Origin: Aureococcus anophagefferens
Lineage: Eukaryota > Sar > Pelagophyceae > Pelagomonadales > Pelagomonadaceae
Assembly (NCBI RefSeq): GCF_000186865.1
Contig: NW_008705619.1
Coordinates: forward strand, 5,554-29,557
DNA length: 24,004 nucleotides
Direction: 5' to 3'
How positions within the stretch are numbered: the stretch's first letter is position 1; each line of letters begins with the position of its first letter. A program made the translations under genes and the position numbers. Under the pieces are notes generated by a model. That model saw only the letters and a program-made list of their open reading frames with translations. It ran no database searches and had not been told where the DNA came from. Below are positions 7,423-16,216 of the stretch, piece after piece.

Positions 7423-8364
7423 ATGCTGTCCTGGGCCATCGTCGTCTGCTTGGCCTCCATTTCCCGAGCGCACATCACGGTGCTGTCCTGGGAGCCGCGC
7501 ATCCACCTGCACCACGGCATGCTCGACGAATTTGAGATCGCCCACCTGCTCGCGCTGTCGTCGAGCCGCTTCGCGGCGTCGGAGCTCGAGGTCGGCGCGA
7601 ACGACCAGCGGCGGACGTCGGAGTCGTGGATGGTGCCGCGGACCGTCGAGCGCGACGACGCCGTCGTCGCCGGCGCCGTCAAGCGCATGCACGCCGCCGT
7701 CGGCATCCCGCCGCGCTACGGCGAGGCGCTCCAGGTCGCGCGCTACAACTCGACGAGAAACTACTACAATTTCCACGCCGACAGCGCGAAGTCGACGGCG
7801 CGCGTCGCGACGGTCCTGATCTACGTCGAACGCGCGGACGAGGGCGGCGAGACCATCTTCCCCTTCGTGCGCAACGCGTCGTCGGCGCCGGCGACGCTGC
7901 CGCCGCCCGTCGACTTCGCGAAGCAGGTCATCCGCGAGGACGCGCTCGACGCCTACTGCGCGTCGGACCAGCACCTCCGCCTCGCGCCGGAGCCCGGCGA
8001 CGCGCTCGTCTTCTGGAACTTCCAGCCCGACCACGCGACCGTCGAGCGCGAGCGCCTGTGGCACGCGGCGTGCCCGGTGAAGCGCGGCCGCAAGGTCGTC
8101 GCGCAGCGCTGGGTCCGCTCCATGGCCGCGGGCGATTTGCCGCCGAGCTGGCTCGACGACTCCGGCGCCGCCGCGACCTTCTGCCCGCGGCAGCGCATGC
8201 CCGCGGGCGAGTACACGTGCGACGACGCGGCCTGGGCCGGCTACGCGTGCGCGGACCTCGCCGCCGACGGCTACGCCTGCGCCGGGTGCAGGTGCCCCCT
8301 GGACGCGCAGCGCGGCGCGCCGTTCCGCCAGCCCTGGGACGTCGACGACCGACCGGAGCTGTGA
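7423..8364 (+). CDS. Secreted prolyl 4-hydroxylase-like 2-oxoglutarate/Fe(II) dioxygenase
   Basis: The 313-aa frame starts at ATG 7423 with a signal peptide (LSWAIVVCLASISRA), so the enzyme enters the secretory pathway. Residues about 104-235 form the double-stranded beta-helix of the P4H alpha-subunit family: YNFHAD gives the iron ligands His118 and Asp120, GDALVFWNF is the conserved core strand, WHAACPV gives the distal iron ligand His214, and Lys224 in GRK is the 2-oxoglutarate anchor. All catalytic residues are present. The usual reaction is 4-hydroxylation of peptidyl proline, with oxidative decarboxylation of 2-oxoglutarate. After residue 260 six cysteines within 45 residues form a small disulphide domain, comparable in position to the ShK-type tail on plant P4Hs but not matched in detail. 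Substrates are probably cell-wall or glycoprotein prolines. The gene is intronless and its start is fixed by the signal peptide. Confidence 0.9.
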   Translation: MLSWAIVVCLASISRAHITVLSWEPRIHLHHGMLDEFEIAHLLALSSSRFAASELEVGANDQRRTSESWMVPRTVERDDAVVAGAVKRMHAAVGIPPRYGEALQVARYNSTRNYYNFHADSAKSTARVATVLIYVERADEGGETIFPFVRNASSAPATLPPPVDFAKQVIREDALDAYCASDQHLRLAPEPGDALVFWNFQPDHATVERERLWHAACPVKRGRKVVAQRWVRSMAAGDLPPSWLDDSGAAATFCPRQRMPAGEYTCDDAAWAGYACADLAADGYACAGCRCPLDAQRGAPFRQPWDVDDRPEL

Positions 8365-8618
8365 GGAGGCGTAAAAACTCGTTGCTGCCAAAGACCCCGG
8401 CCTGGCCGGCCACTTTTCGAGGCCTTTTTCGGGGAGCGGCACCCGCCTGCAGACTTGGCCGGGGGTCCGCAGGCGGGTGGGAGAGCGGCATCTCGAGCGC
8501 TCGAGCTCCTCTGAGATTTGATTTCACCAGGCGCGTCGACCGTGTACAGTATCGCAAGCGCGTGACGCAGCCGGCATTGCACGCAGCAGCAGCACACATA
8601 GAAGCACAGAACTCATCA
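8365..8618. other. Intergenic region with strong inverted repeats
   Basis: 254 bp separate the dioxygenase and importin genes. It contains a perfect 11-bp inverted repeat, CACCCGCCTGC (8440-8450) and GCAGGCGGGTG (8469-8479), with an 18-nt loop. A perfect 14-bp palindrome, CTCGAGCGCTCGAG, lies at 8492-8505. The octamer GAGCGGCA occurs at both sides of the hairpin. The hairpin could act in 3' end formation of the upstream transcript and the palindrome could be a factor site; both roles are inference. Confidence 0.5.
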
Positions 8619-11600
8619 ATGGAAGCGCTCATGTTCAAGAGCACCGCGGAGCTCCTCGCGGCGCTCAACTCGCCGCACAACACGACGCGCAAGGCCGCGG
8701 AGCAGGCGTTCCTCCAGCAGCAGGCGTCGAACGCGGAGGCCCTGGCGCAGGAGCTCCTCAACGCCGTCGGCGCCGGCGCGACGCTCCCCGAGCCGTCGCG
8801 CGTCATGGCGGCGGTGCTCGCGCGGCGCTTCACGGCGCCGATGACGTGCCGGTCCGACGCGCCGTGGGCCGCGGCCGTCGTCGCGAGCTTCCGCGAGGCG
8901 CTCTGCGCCAAGATGCTCGGCGAGGCGTCGCCCCTCGTCGCGCGCCAGCTCTGCCACGCCGTCGCGTCCGAGGCGTCCGCGGGCGCGTGGCCGGAGGTCC
9001 TGCGGATGGCCGGCGACGCGCTCGGGCAAAACGTCCCGGCGGTCGAGGCCGGCGACGCGTCGCGCGCGCCCGCCGCGCGCATCTGCCTGAGCCTCGCGCG
9101 CGCCTTGGTGGAGGCCGACGCGGCCGGCGGCGACGCGGGCGCGGAGGCGCTGAGCCCGCTGCTCGCGCGCTACTGCGCCGTCGGCGACGGCGAGACGTCG
9201 ACGCTCGCGGTCCGCGCGGCCTGCGCCCTGGGCGCGCGCGCCTCGGCCAAGGCGCGCAAGGCGACCGTGGGCCCCCAGCTCTGCGGGCCCTGCCTCGCCG
9301 CGACGCAGAAGCTCCTCGAGGCCGGCGACGAGTCCCGGGCCGTCGAGTGCTTCGACGCGCTCGTCGACGTCGCCGCGGACGGCGCGGCCTTCTTCGCGAA
9401 GCTCGCCGGCGATCTGGCGCGGTTAGTCGGCGCCGCGGCGAACGCCGACGCCTTCGAGGCGACGACGCGCGGCCGCGCGCTGGAAGTGGCTTTGACGCTC
9501 TGCGAGGCCGCTCCCGCTCTCGCGCGCCGCAACGCGGCCGTCTTCGTCCAATCTCTAGTCCCCGTCGCCGTGGGCCTGTCGCGCGCCGTCGAGGACGACG
9601 CACCGGCGGCCTGGGCGGGCCGGCCCTGCGAGCTCGCGCCGCTCGGCGAGCGCGACGACGAGAGCGACCACGCCAAGTCCGGCGACGACGCGTTGAAGCG
9701 GCTCTGCGGCGCGCTGGGCAAGCAGGTCGCGCCGGCGCTCCTCGAGTTCTGCGGCCAGGCCTTCGGGTCCGCGAGCTGGGTCGACGCGCGCTGCGGCCTC
9801 GCGGCGCTCAACGCGCTGGCTCTCGGAGCGCCCAAGGAGCTCAAGCCCCACGTCGCGACGGCCGCGGCCGTCGCGGCGCGGACCATCGCGGCCCCGGCGT
9901 CGGACCCGCGCTGCGTCGTCGAGGCCTGCCGCCTCGTGGGCGCGTTGTCCATGGCGACGAAGGAGGCCTACCAGCGCGCGTGCTCCGAGGACGAGATCCC
10001 GTCGCCCGTGCCCGCCTTGGCCGCGGCGTTGGCGGACGCGGCGCGGAGCCCGCCGCGCGTCGCCGGCGCGCTCTGCGCGGCGCTGTCCGTCTTCGCCTCC
10101 GCGGGCGAGGACGACGGCGGCGACCCGGCCTACGTCGACGCGCACCTCGACGCCGTCGTGCCCGCGCTCGCGTCGACGCTCGCGCGCGTCGGCGGCGACG
10201 CGAACGCGCAAAAGGCGACGCTCGACGCCGTCGCGACGGTGGCGTCCTGCGCCGAGGGCGCCTTCGGGCCCTACTACGGGACCTTCATGCCCACGCTGCT
10301 CGCCGCGCTCGACGCGACGGCGGACCGGCGCCACGTCGACCAGATCGCGGCCGTCCGCGCGCGCGCGATCGACTGCGCGGCCGTCGTCGGCGCCGCCGTC
10401 GGCGTCGACACCTTCGCCGCCGACGCGCCCAAGGTCCTCGCGGCCATCGCGGGCGACCTCGGCGCCGCGGGTCCCCAGCAGGGGGGCGACGACGTCGACG
10501 CGGACCTGCCCTTGTCCGTACTCCTGCCCGCGGCCGTGTCCGTCGTCAAGACCTGCGGCGGCGCGGCCGTCGACGCCTACCTCGAGGCCATCGCGGCGCC
10601 GCTGCTCGCCGCGGCGACGGCCGTGCCCCAGATCTCGCACGCGCCGAACGTCGGCGGCGACGACGCGGGCCGCAAGGAGGAGGACGGCACGTACTCCGTC
10701 GTCATGGGCGACCTGCGCATCACCGTGGACCTGCGGGCCTTGTGGGCCAAGGAGAAGGCGTCGGATTTGCTCGGCGAGCTCGCGGACGCCTGCGGCGATT
10801 GCCTGCCGTCCGCGGCGGCCGTCACGTTCGCGGAGGCGCTCGCGCCGCTGGCGACGTTCGTCGGCTCCGAGTCCGTGCGGTCCACGGCGTCCCTGAGCCT
10901 GGGCCAGGTCGTCGGCGCGGCCGTCGCGCGCCTGCGCAAGCACCCCGGCGAGCCGGGGCTGCTGGAGAGCGCGGGCGCGCTCGCGGCGGCCGCGCTGCGG
11001 ACGGTGTCGGACGCGGCCCAGAAGGAGACCGCGGACGACGCGCGGCCCATGCACGTCCAGGCCGTCGCCGACGTCCTCGAGCACGTGGGCCAGAGCCACC
11101 CCGGCGGCCTCGAGGCCGGCCTCGCCGCCGCCCAGGCGTCCGGCGGCTCGCACGCGCCCTTGGGCCGCTTCCTCGACGACGCGTATCTGGACGGGCTCGC
11201 GCAAACCCTCCTCACGCTGGCGACGGCCTCGACGCAGCGCCGCGACGCCATCGAGAAGGACCTGGCCAACGACGACGCCTACGACGCCGAGGGCGAGGAC
11301 GCGGACGTGCTCCAGGAGGCCGTCGAGTCGGAAGAGGCGCTCCAGACGAACGTCGTCAACGCGCTCGGCTGGGCCTTGAAGCTCAAGCGCGACGCCTTCG
11401 CGACGTCGACCTTCGCGGCGCGCGTCGCGCCCTACTACGGGCCCAAGATCCAGGCGCCGGACCCCGCGGAGCGCGATTTCCACGCCGCTCTGTGCGTCTT
11501 CGTCGACGTCGTCGACCACGCGCCGGCCGCGCCCGCGGCGGCCCAGGCCGCGCCCCTCGTCCTCGCCATGTCCCTGAAGATCCTGAGCCAGGGCCTGGGC

Positions 11601-12218
11601 GGCGCGGACCTCCGGGCGACGGCGGCCTACGCGGTCGCGGTCGTGTCGCGGTCGCCCTTGGGCGAGGAGCTCGTCCGGTCCACCACCCAAAACAACCCCC
11701 AGGCCGCCGCGGACCTGCTGCGCTCCGTCGCCGACGCGGCGCCGCGGCCCGAGGACGACGACGACGACGACCCGGACGCGGCCGCGCGCGTCGCCGAGAA
11801 CGCCGCGAACGCCGTGAAGGCCATCGTCGACGCGGTCTACGGCGGCGCGGCGCCCGAGCGCGCGCCGCTCCTCGGCTGGTGGCTCGCGAAGCTGCCCCTC
11901 ACGGCCGACGACGAGGAGGCGCGCCGGGCCCACAAGGACCTGGCGTCCCTCGTCGAGAGCCGCGACGCCGCGCTCTTCGGCGACGCCGCCAACGTGTCGA
12001 CGGCCGCCGCGCGCCTCGCGGACGCGCTCGCGGACTACGAGGAGCACGGCGACACGCCCTCCAAGCCCCCGGCGGCCCAGCTCGACGCGTCCACGGCGCC
12101 CCGGGCCGCCCGCGCGCTCAAGAGCCTCAACGCGGACCACCCGGCGTCCGTCCAGGCCGCGTACGCGGGCCTCGCCGCGCCCGCCCAGGCCGCGCTCCAG
12201 AAGGCCTGCACGGCCTGA
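8619..12218 (+). CDS. Importin-5/karyopherin beta-3-like nuclear transport receptor
   Basis: An uninterrupted 1199-aa frame starts at ATG 8619; the frame is open upstream across the previous gene only by GC-rich chance. The protein is almost wholly alpha-helical HEAT repeats rich in Ala and Leu. The N-terminus (LLAALNSPHNTTRKAAEQAF) matches the importin-beta N-terminal repeat that contacts Ran-GTP. FGPYYGTFMPTLLAAL around residue 548 is characteristic of the IPO5/Kap121 group. An acidic patch near residue 1046 (EDDDDDDPD) and an acidic loop near 890 (DAEGEDADVLQE) are typical of cargo-handling loops. IPO5-type receptors carry ribosomal proteins and histones through nuclear pores and release them on Ran-GTP binding. 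Human IPO5 is about 1100 residues, so the length fits. The gene is intronless and its codons are strongly GC3-biased. The IPO5 versus IPO4 assignment is likely, not proven. Confidence 0.88.
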   Translation: MEALMFKSTAELLAALNSPHNTTRKAAEQAFLQQQASNAEALAQELLNAVGAGATLPEPSRVMAAVLARRFTAPMTCRSDAPWAAAVVASFREALCAKMLGEASPLVARQLCHAVASEASAGAWPEVLRMAGDALGQNVPAVEAGDASRAPAARICLSLARALVEADAAGGDAGAEALSPLLARYCAVGDGETSTLAVRAACALGARASAKARKATVGPQLCGPCLAATQKLLEAGDESRAVECFDALVDVAADGAAFFAKLAGDLARLVGAAANADAFEATTRGRALEVALTLCEAAPALARRNAAVFVQSLVPVAVGLSRAVEDDAPAAWAGRPCELAPLGERDDESDHAKSGDDALKRLCGALGKQVAPALLEFCGQAFGSASWVDARCGLAALNALALGAPKELKPHVATAAAVAARTIAAPASDPRCVVEACRLVGALSMATKEAYQRACSEDEIPSPVPALAAALADAARSPPRVAGALCAALSVFASAGEDDGGDPAYVDAHLDAVVPALASTLARVGGDANAQKATLDAVATVASCAEGAFGPYYGTFMPTLLAALDATADRRHVDQIAAVRARAIDCAAVVGAAVGVDTFAADAPKVLAAIAGDLGAAGPQQGGDDVDADLPLSVLLPAAVSVVKTCGGAAVDAYLEAIAAPLLAAATAVPQISHAPNVGGDDAGRKEEDGTYSVVMGDLRITVDLRALWAKEKASDLLGELADACGDCLPSAAAVTFAEALAPLATFVGSESVRSTASLSLGQVVGAAVARLRKHPGEPGLLESAGALAAAALRTVSDAAQKETADDARPMHVQAVADVLEHVGQSHPGGLEAGLAAAQASGGSHAPLGRFLDDAYLDGLAQTLLTLATASTQRRDAIEKDLANDDAYDAEGEDADVLQEAVESEEALQTNVVNALGWALKLKRDAFATSTFAARVAPYYGPKIQAPDPAERDFHAALCVFVDVVDHAPAAPAAAQAAPLVLAMSLKILSQGLGGADLRATAAYAVAVVSRSPLGEELVRSTTQNNPQAAADLLRSVADAAPRPEDDDDDDPDAAARVAENAANAVKAIVDAVYGGAAPERAPLLGWWLAKLPLTADDEEARRAHKDLASLVESRDAALFGDAANVSTAAARLADALADYEEHGDTPSKPPAAQLDASTAPRAARALKSLNADHPASVQAAYAGLAAPAQAALQKACTA

Positions 12219-12290
12219 TGGCGGCATCGCGCGCAAGAAGTACCCCCAGTTCCCCCCTAAGCGCACATGCGCCGAGCTTAGCGGAGGCTT

Positions 12291-13007
12291 TTAGTGGCCG
12301 CCGGGCGGCGACCAGAAGGAGAGGATGGTGAGGAGCGCGTCGTGGGGGAGCGCGAGGTTGGAGAGGATGCTCATGAGCGGGCGGCGGTGGCGCTCGACTT
12401 TTGCATCCCAGCCGCCGGTGTCGATGATGTCGACCATGTAGTCGTGGAGGGCTCCGTTCTCTGGCGTAATCTCGGCTCTACGCAAGGCCGCGATGGCCGC
12501 GCCGGCGCGGAGCAGCGTCAGGGCGGCCTCGCGCTGACCTGCGGCGATGGCAATGCGCAGCGGGGTGCTACCCTGTTGAGTCCTCGCTTCCATGTTTGCG
12601 CCGGCGGCGATGAGGAGTTTGGCGGCATCAGAGCGTCCACGTTGAGACGCGATGTGAAGAGGAGTCGCGCCATGGTTCTCTCGAGCGTTTACATCCGCGG
12701 GCGCACGCAGAAGAACCCGCACGCAGGCAGTGAAGCCGCGGTAAGCGGCCTCATGCAGTGAGACACTGTCGTCGTCTGTGGAACCGATGTTCGCATCTGC
12801 TCCTGCGGCCAAGAGTATTTCGCACATCCCCGCACGCCCCATGGACGCCGCGAGATTCAATAAGGGGAAATGGCTGTCCAATCCCGTGGTTACATTTTTG
12901 CAAGGCATCATCCCGTTCACGTCGGCGCCGCGGCGTATCGCGTCGCGCAGCGCGGCTTCGTCGTTTCCCTTTATCGCATGCCTAGCATCCTTCACCAACG
13001 CGTCCAT
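12291..13007 (-). CDS. Ankyrin-repeat/F-box-like protein, array copy 1
   Basis: The 238-aa frame starts at the ATG shared by all four copies (M-D/E-A-L-V); the open frame continues upstream but into the conserved spacer. After a helical cap it has about five ankyrin repeats, with the consensus visible in ATPLHIASQRGRSDAAKLLIAAGA and its neighbours. It ends with HRRPLMSILSNLALP, HDALLTILSFWSPPGGH. That tail follows the F-box pattern (LP-x-D-x-L-x-x-I-L-S-F). Ankyrin plus F-box proteins usually bring bound targets to SKP1-cullin ubiquitin ligases; here the F-box is only about 25 residues and weak, so this is a hypothesis. Copy-specific features are AP rather than AG in one repeat (LLRAPADVN) and a 10-nt extra stretch after the stop. 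The gene is the most downstream of the array, facing the convergent importin gene, with 72 bp between stops. Confidence 0.85.
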   Translation of the reverse strand: MDALVKDARHAIKGNDEAALRDAIRRGADVNGMMPCKNVTTGLDSHFPLLNLAASMGRAGMCEILLAAGADANIGSTDDDSVSLHEAAYRGFTACVRVLLRAPADVNARENHGATPLHIASQRGRSDAAKLLIAAGANMEARTQQGSTPLRIAIAAGQREAALTLLRAGAAIAALRRAEITPENGALHDYMVDIIDTGGWDAKVERHRRPLMSILSNLALPHDALLTILSFWSPPGGH

Positions 13008-13253
13008 GCCCGGACCACGCGCGCTCGCTCGGCCGCGACTCGAAGAGCAGGCGCGCGGCGTCGATGGGCAGAGGCGCAAAGCGAGGCGCGGTACCGGCAC
13101 CGAGAGGGCTCTCAGCTCACATTGGCCATGCCGATTTTGACCGGCGGCAACTTGAAGCGGTTGACCCAATGTTGCCCTTAGAGTGCCGCGCCAGGCGGCG
13201 CTGTCACGCGCGAAGAAGGACCCCCGTTTCCCCCCTAAGCACATGCGCCGAGC

Positions 13254-13970
13254 TTAGCGGCCGCCGGGCGGGGACCAGAAGGAGAGGACGACGCAGAGCG
13301 CGTCGCGCGGGAGCGCGAGGTTCGACAGGATGCTCATGAGCGGGCGGCGGTGGCGTTCAACTTTTGCGTCCCAGCCGCCCTTGTCGATGATGTCGACCAT
13401 GTGGTTGTGGAGGGCGCTGTTTTCTGGCTTGATCCATTCCGCGCGCAAAACCGTGATGGGCGCGCCGGCGCGGAGCAGCGTCAGGGCGGCCTCGCGGTGA
13501 CCTCTTGCGATGGCAATAAGCAGCGGGGTGAAACCGTGTTGGCTCCTCGCTTGCGGGTTCGCGCCCGCGGCGATGAGGAGTTCAGCGGCATGAACGCGTC
13601 CATGGCAACACGCAGCGTGAAGAGGAGTGAAGCCCTTGTTCCCTCCAGCGTTCACGTCCGTGCCCGCGCGCAGAAGAAGACGCACGCAGGCAGTGCAGCC
13701 GTTGCCAGCGGCATCATGGAGCGCGCTAGAGCCATCTGTTGTGGCAGGGATGTTCGCATCTGCTCCTTCGGCCAAGAGTATTTCGCACATCCCGGCGTTC
13801 CCTTTGCACGCGGCGAGACTCAACAAGGGGAAAAGCCCGCTCGCTTCCGTGGTTTCGTTGTCGCAAGGCACCATCCCGTTCACATCGGCGCCGCGGCGTA
13901 TCGCGTCGCGCAGCGCGGCTGCATCGTTTGCTAAAATCGCGCGCTTAGCATCCTCCACCAACGCCTCCAT
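13254..13970 (-). CDS. Ankyrin-repeat/F-box-like protein, array copy 2
   Basis: This copy is also exactly 238 aa, with no indels relative to the other copies. The repeat tips differ: AAGNGCTACVRLLLRAGTDVN followed by GGNKGFTPLHAACCHGRVHAAELL. The C-terminal HRRPLMSILSNLALPRDALC is nearly identical to the other copies. The start ATG 13970 is conserved. The frame is intact, with no sign of decay, so it is probably expressed. Its probable role is protein binding through the repeats, as argued for copy 1. Confidence 0.85.
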   Translation of the reverse strand: MEALVEDAKRAILANDAAALRDAIRRGADVNGMVPCDNETTEASGLFPLLSLAACKGNAGMCEILLAEGADANIPATTDGSSALHDAAGNGCTACVRLLLRAGTDVNAGGNKGFTPLHAACCHGRVHAAELLIAAGANPQARSQHGFTPLLIAIARGHREAALTLLRAGAPITVLRAEWIKPENSALHNHMVDIIDKGGWDAKVERHRRPLMSILSNLALPRDALCVVLSFWSPPGGR

Positions 13971-14231
13971 GCCCGGACCGCGCGCGCTCGATCGGCCGCG
14001 ACTCGAAGAGCAGGCGCGCGGCGTCGATGCGCTGCCGACGGTCAGCGGCGCGTGGGCGGAAGCGCAAAGCGAGGCTCAGTGCCGGCCTGATCTCAAGAGT
14101 CTCAGCTCAGGCCGACTTGACCAGGGCAAGCTGCCGGCAACATCGAACGTCCAGTCCCAGAGTGCCGCGCCAGACGGCGCTGTCACGCGCGAAGAACGAC
14201 CCCCGTTCTCCCCTGGGCACATGCGCCGAGC

Positions 14232-14948
14232 TTAGCGGCCGCCCGGCGGGGACCAGAAGGACAGGATGACGCAGAGCGCGTCGTGCGGGAGCGCGAGGTT
14301 CGACAGGATGCTCATGAGCGGGCGGCGGTGGCGCTCGACGCGCGCGTTCCAGCCGCCCTTGTCGATGATGTCGACCATGTGGTCCTGAAGGGCTTCGTTT
14401 GCTGGCTCGATCCATTTCGTGGGCAAGGCCGTGATGGCCGCGCCGGCGCGGAGCAGCGTCAGGGCGACCTCGCGGTGACCTTTTAGGAGGGCAAAACGCA
14501 GCGGGGTAGTACCATGTTGGTTCCTCGCTTCCAAATTCGCACCCGCGGCGATGAGGACTTTGACGGCATGAACGCGTCCATGGAAACACGCAGTGTGAAG
14601 GGCAGTCGCGCCATCGTTCCCTCGAGCGTTCATGTGCGCGCCCGCTCGCAGAAGAAGACGCACGCAGGCAGTGCTGCCATTGTAAGCGGCAATCTGGAGT
14701 GAGACGCTGCCGTCTAATGTGGAAGGGATGTTCGCATCTGCTCCTGCGGCCAAGAGTATTTCGCACATCCCCGCAAGCCCTTTGGACGCCGCGAGACTGA
14801 ACAAGGGGAAAAGGCCGCGCGCTCCCGTGGCTTGATTTTCGCAAGGCACCACCCCGTTCACGTCGGCGCCGCGGCGTATCGCGTCGCGCAGCGCGTCTTC
14901 GTCGTTGGCATATATCGCATTGCTAGCATCCGTCACCAACGCCTCCAT
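14232..14948 (-). CDS. Ankyrin-repeat/F-box-like protein, array copy 3
   Basis: This is a 238-aa intact paralogue. Its repeats carry distinct tips (SLQIAAYNGSTACVRLLLRA, ARGNDGATALHTACFHGR) and a diverged linker after the last repeat (ALPTKWIEPANEALQDH). The tail HRRPLMSILSNLALPHDALC is shared with the other copies. Start ATG 14948 is conserved and the stop is the TAA complementary to 14232-14234. Upstream of the start, GCCCGGACCGCGCGCTCGG is a slightly shortened form of the conserved promoter-proximal block. Confidence 0.85.
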   Translation of the reverse strand: MEALVTDASNAIYANDEDALRDAIRRGADVNGVVPCENQATGARGLFPLFSLAASKGLAGMCEILLAAGADANIPSTLDGSVSLQIAAYNGSTACVRLLLRAGAHMNARGNDGATALHTACFHGRVHAVKVLIAAGANLEARNQHGTTPLRFALLKGHREVALTLLRAGAAITALPTKWIEPANEALQDHMVDIIDKGGWNARVERHRRPLMSILSNLALPHDALCVILSFWSPPGGR

Positions 14949-15215
14949 GCCCGGACCGCGCGCTCGGCCGCGACTCGAAGAGCAGGCGCGCGGCGTCGAT
15001 GCGCTGCCGACGGTCAGCAGCGGGCGGAGGCGCAGGCGAGGCTCAGTGCCGGCACAGAGAGTGCTCTCAGCTCAAATGCCCAGCTGAGATTAATCTGCCG
15101 CGGCGGCAATGTTTCCGTAAAGTTGCCCTTAGAACGGCGCGCCAGACGTTAAGCCAGAGGGCGCTGTCGCGCGCGAAGAACGACCCCCGTTCTCCCCTGG
15201 GCACATGAGCCGAGC

Positions 15216-15932
15216 TTAGTGGCCGCCCGGCGGGGACCAGAAGGAGAGGACGACGACCAGCGCGTCGCGCGGGAGCGCGAGGTTCGACAGGATGCTCATG
15301 AGCGGGCGGCGGTGGCGCTCGACGCGCGCGTTCCAGCCGCCCTTGTCGATGATGTCCATCATGTAGTCGTGGAGGGCGCGATTCTCTGGCTTAATCTCCG
15401 ACGAGAGTAAGCCTTTGATGGCCGCGCCGGCACGCAGCAGCGTCAGGGCGGCCTCGCGATGACCTCTTCGGAGGGCAACGCGCAGCGGGGTGGTACCATG
15501 TTGACTCCTCGCTTCCAGGTTCGCGCCCGCGGCGATGAGGAGTTCGGCGGCATCAACACGTCCGTTGTAAGACGCAACGTGAAGAGGAGTTCCGCCAGTG
15601 TTCGCTCGAGCGTTCACGTCCGCGCCCGCTCGCAGAAGAAGACGCACGCAGGCAATGAAGCCTTTAATAGCGGCGTCATGCAGTGAGACACTGTTGTTGT
15701 CTGTGGAACCGATGTTCGCATCTGCTCCTGCGGCCAAGAGTATTTCGCACATCCCCGCAAGCCCCACGGACGTCGCGAGCTGCAGCAAGGGGAAATGTGC
15801 GCGCGCTCCCGTGGCGTAGTTTGTGCAAGGCACCATCCCGTTCACGTCGGCGCCGCGGCGTATCGCGTCGCGCAGCGCGGCTTCGTCGTTTGCTCGAATC
15901 GCGGCTCTCGCATCCTTCACCAACGCGTCCAT
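15216..15932 (-). CDS. Ankyrin-repeat/F-box-like protein, array copy 4
   Basis: This 238-aa paralogue is the most upstream unit. An in-frame ATG at 15980 would add 16 residues (MRLTYEARRGRARGPG), but that segment corresponds to non-coding spacer in the other units, so 15932 is chosen. Repeat tips are AAIKGFIACVRLLLRA and ARANTGGTPLHVASYNGR. The C-terminal tail is HRRPLMSILSNLALPRDALVVV. It looks closest to copy 1 (shared GSTD, MDALVKDAR and GGH ending). The upstream flank is divergent from the peroxiredoxin gene. Confidence 0.85.
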   Translation of the reverse strand: MDALVKDARAAIRANDEAALRDAIRRGADVNGMVPCTNYATGARAHFPLLQLATSVGLAGMCEILLAAGADANIGSTDNNSVSLHDAAIKGFIACVRLLLRAGADVNARANTGGTPLHVASYNGRVDAAELLIAAGANLEARSQHGTTPLRVALRRGHREAALTLLRAGAAIKGLLSSEIKPENRALHDYMMDIIDKGGWNARVERHRRPLMSILSNLALPRDALVVVLSFWSPPGGH

Positions 15933-16216
15933 GCCCGGACCACGCGCTCGGCCGCGCCGCGCCTCGTAGGTCAGGCGCACGGCGTCGATGCGCAGCGGAA
16001 GGTCAGCGGCGCGTGGGCGGAGGCAACGCGAGCTCAGTACCGGGGTCTCAAACCCATGCCATTTTGACCAACGGTAACGTCGATGTTTCCCCCCTGTTGA
16101 CCATTCAAAGACGCGCTTCCTCAGCGCCCGCGGCGCCCATCGTCGGCGCGCGCGGGCTGCCGGCGCCCTCGAGCTTCGACATAGACAAAGCGCCCTCCAA
16201 CACCAACAAAAATAAC
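15933..16216. promoter_or_regulatory. Divergent promoter region between ankyrin copy 4 and peroxiredoxin-like gene
   Basis: 284 bp separate the starts. The first 120 bp keep the conserved ankyrin-unit upstream block, so the array promoter lies here. The half nearer 16217 has no recognised motif; it ends in an A-rich leader (CCAACAAAAATAAC) directly before the ATG. Confidence 0.45.

Larger units (their letters stand above)
12250..16060 (-). repeat. Tandem array of four ~0.97-kb gene units
   Basis: Four head-to-tail units repeat at stop-codon positions 12291, 13254, 14232 and 15216, so the steps are 963, 978 and 984 bp. Each unit has a 717-bp ankyrin gene plus 246-267 bp of spacer. The spacers are also related: each carries a conserved block just upstream of the start (on the plus strand, ATGCCCGGACC, then GGCCGCGACTCGAAGAGCAG in three of four) and a block after the stop (CGCGCGAAGAA...CCCCC...CACATGCGCCGAGC). 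Duplication therefore copied promoter and 3' flank together. The outermost 3' flank (12230-12290) keeps the downstream block, with a short extra segment next to the stop of the first gene. Confidence 0.92.

Noticed and set aside
7423..7497. Near-repeat of GCTGTCCTGGG at the dioxygenase start (7426 and 7482 region)
   Set aside because: Short match with different flanks, encoding LSW twice; likely chance in a high-GC leader.
11752..11770. GAC-repeat microsatellite in the importin gene
   Set aside because: Encodes an in-frame acidic run expected in importin loops; too short and protein-compatible to be notable.
9555..12266. 903-codon minus-strand open frame opposite the importin gene
   Set aside because: GC-rich antisense shadow with Arg/Gly/Val repeats and no recognisable domain; the plus strand has clear HEAT repeats.
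8846..12331. 1161-codon plus-strand frame overlapping importin
   Set aside because: Translation is almost all Arg, Gly and Ala, typical of an out-of-frame reading of GC3-rich codons.
12291..15980. CRISPR-like regular spacing of repeats
   Set aside because: The ~970-bp period is due to whole-gene tandem duplication; there are no short direct repeats with spacers.
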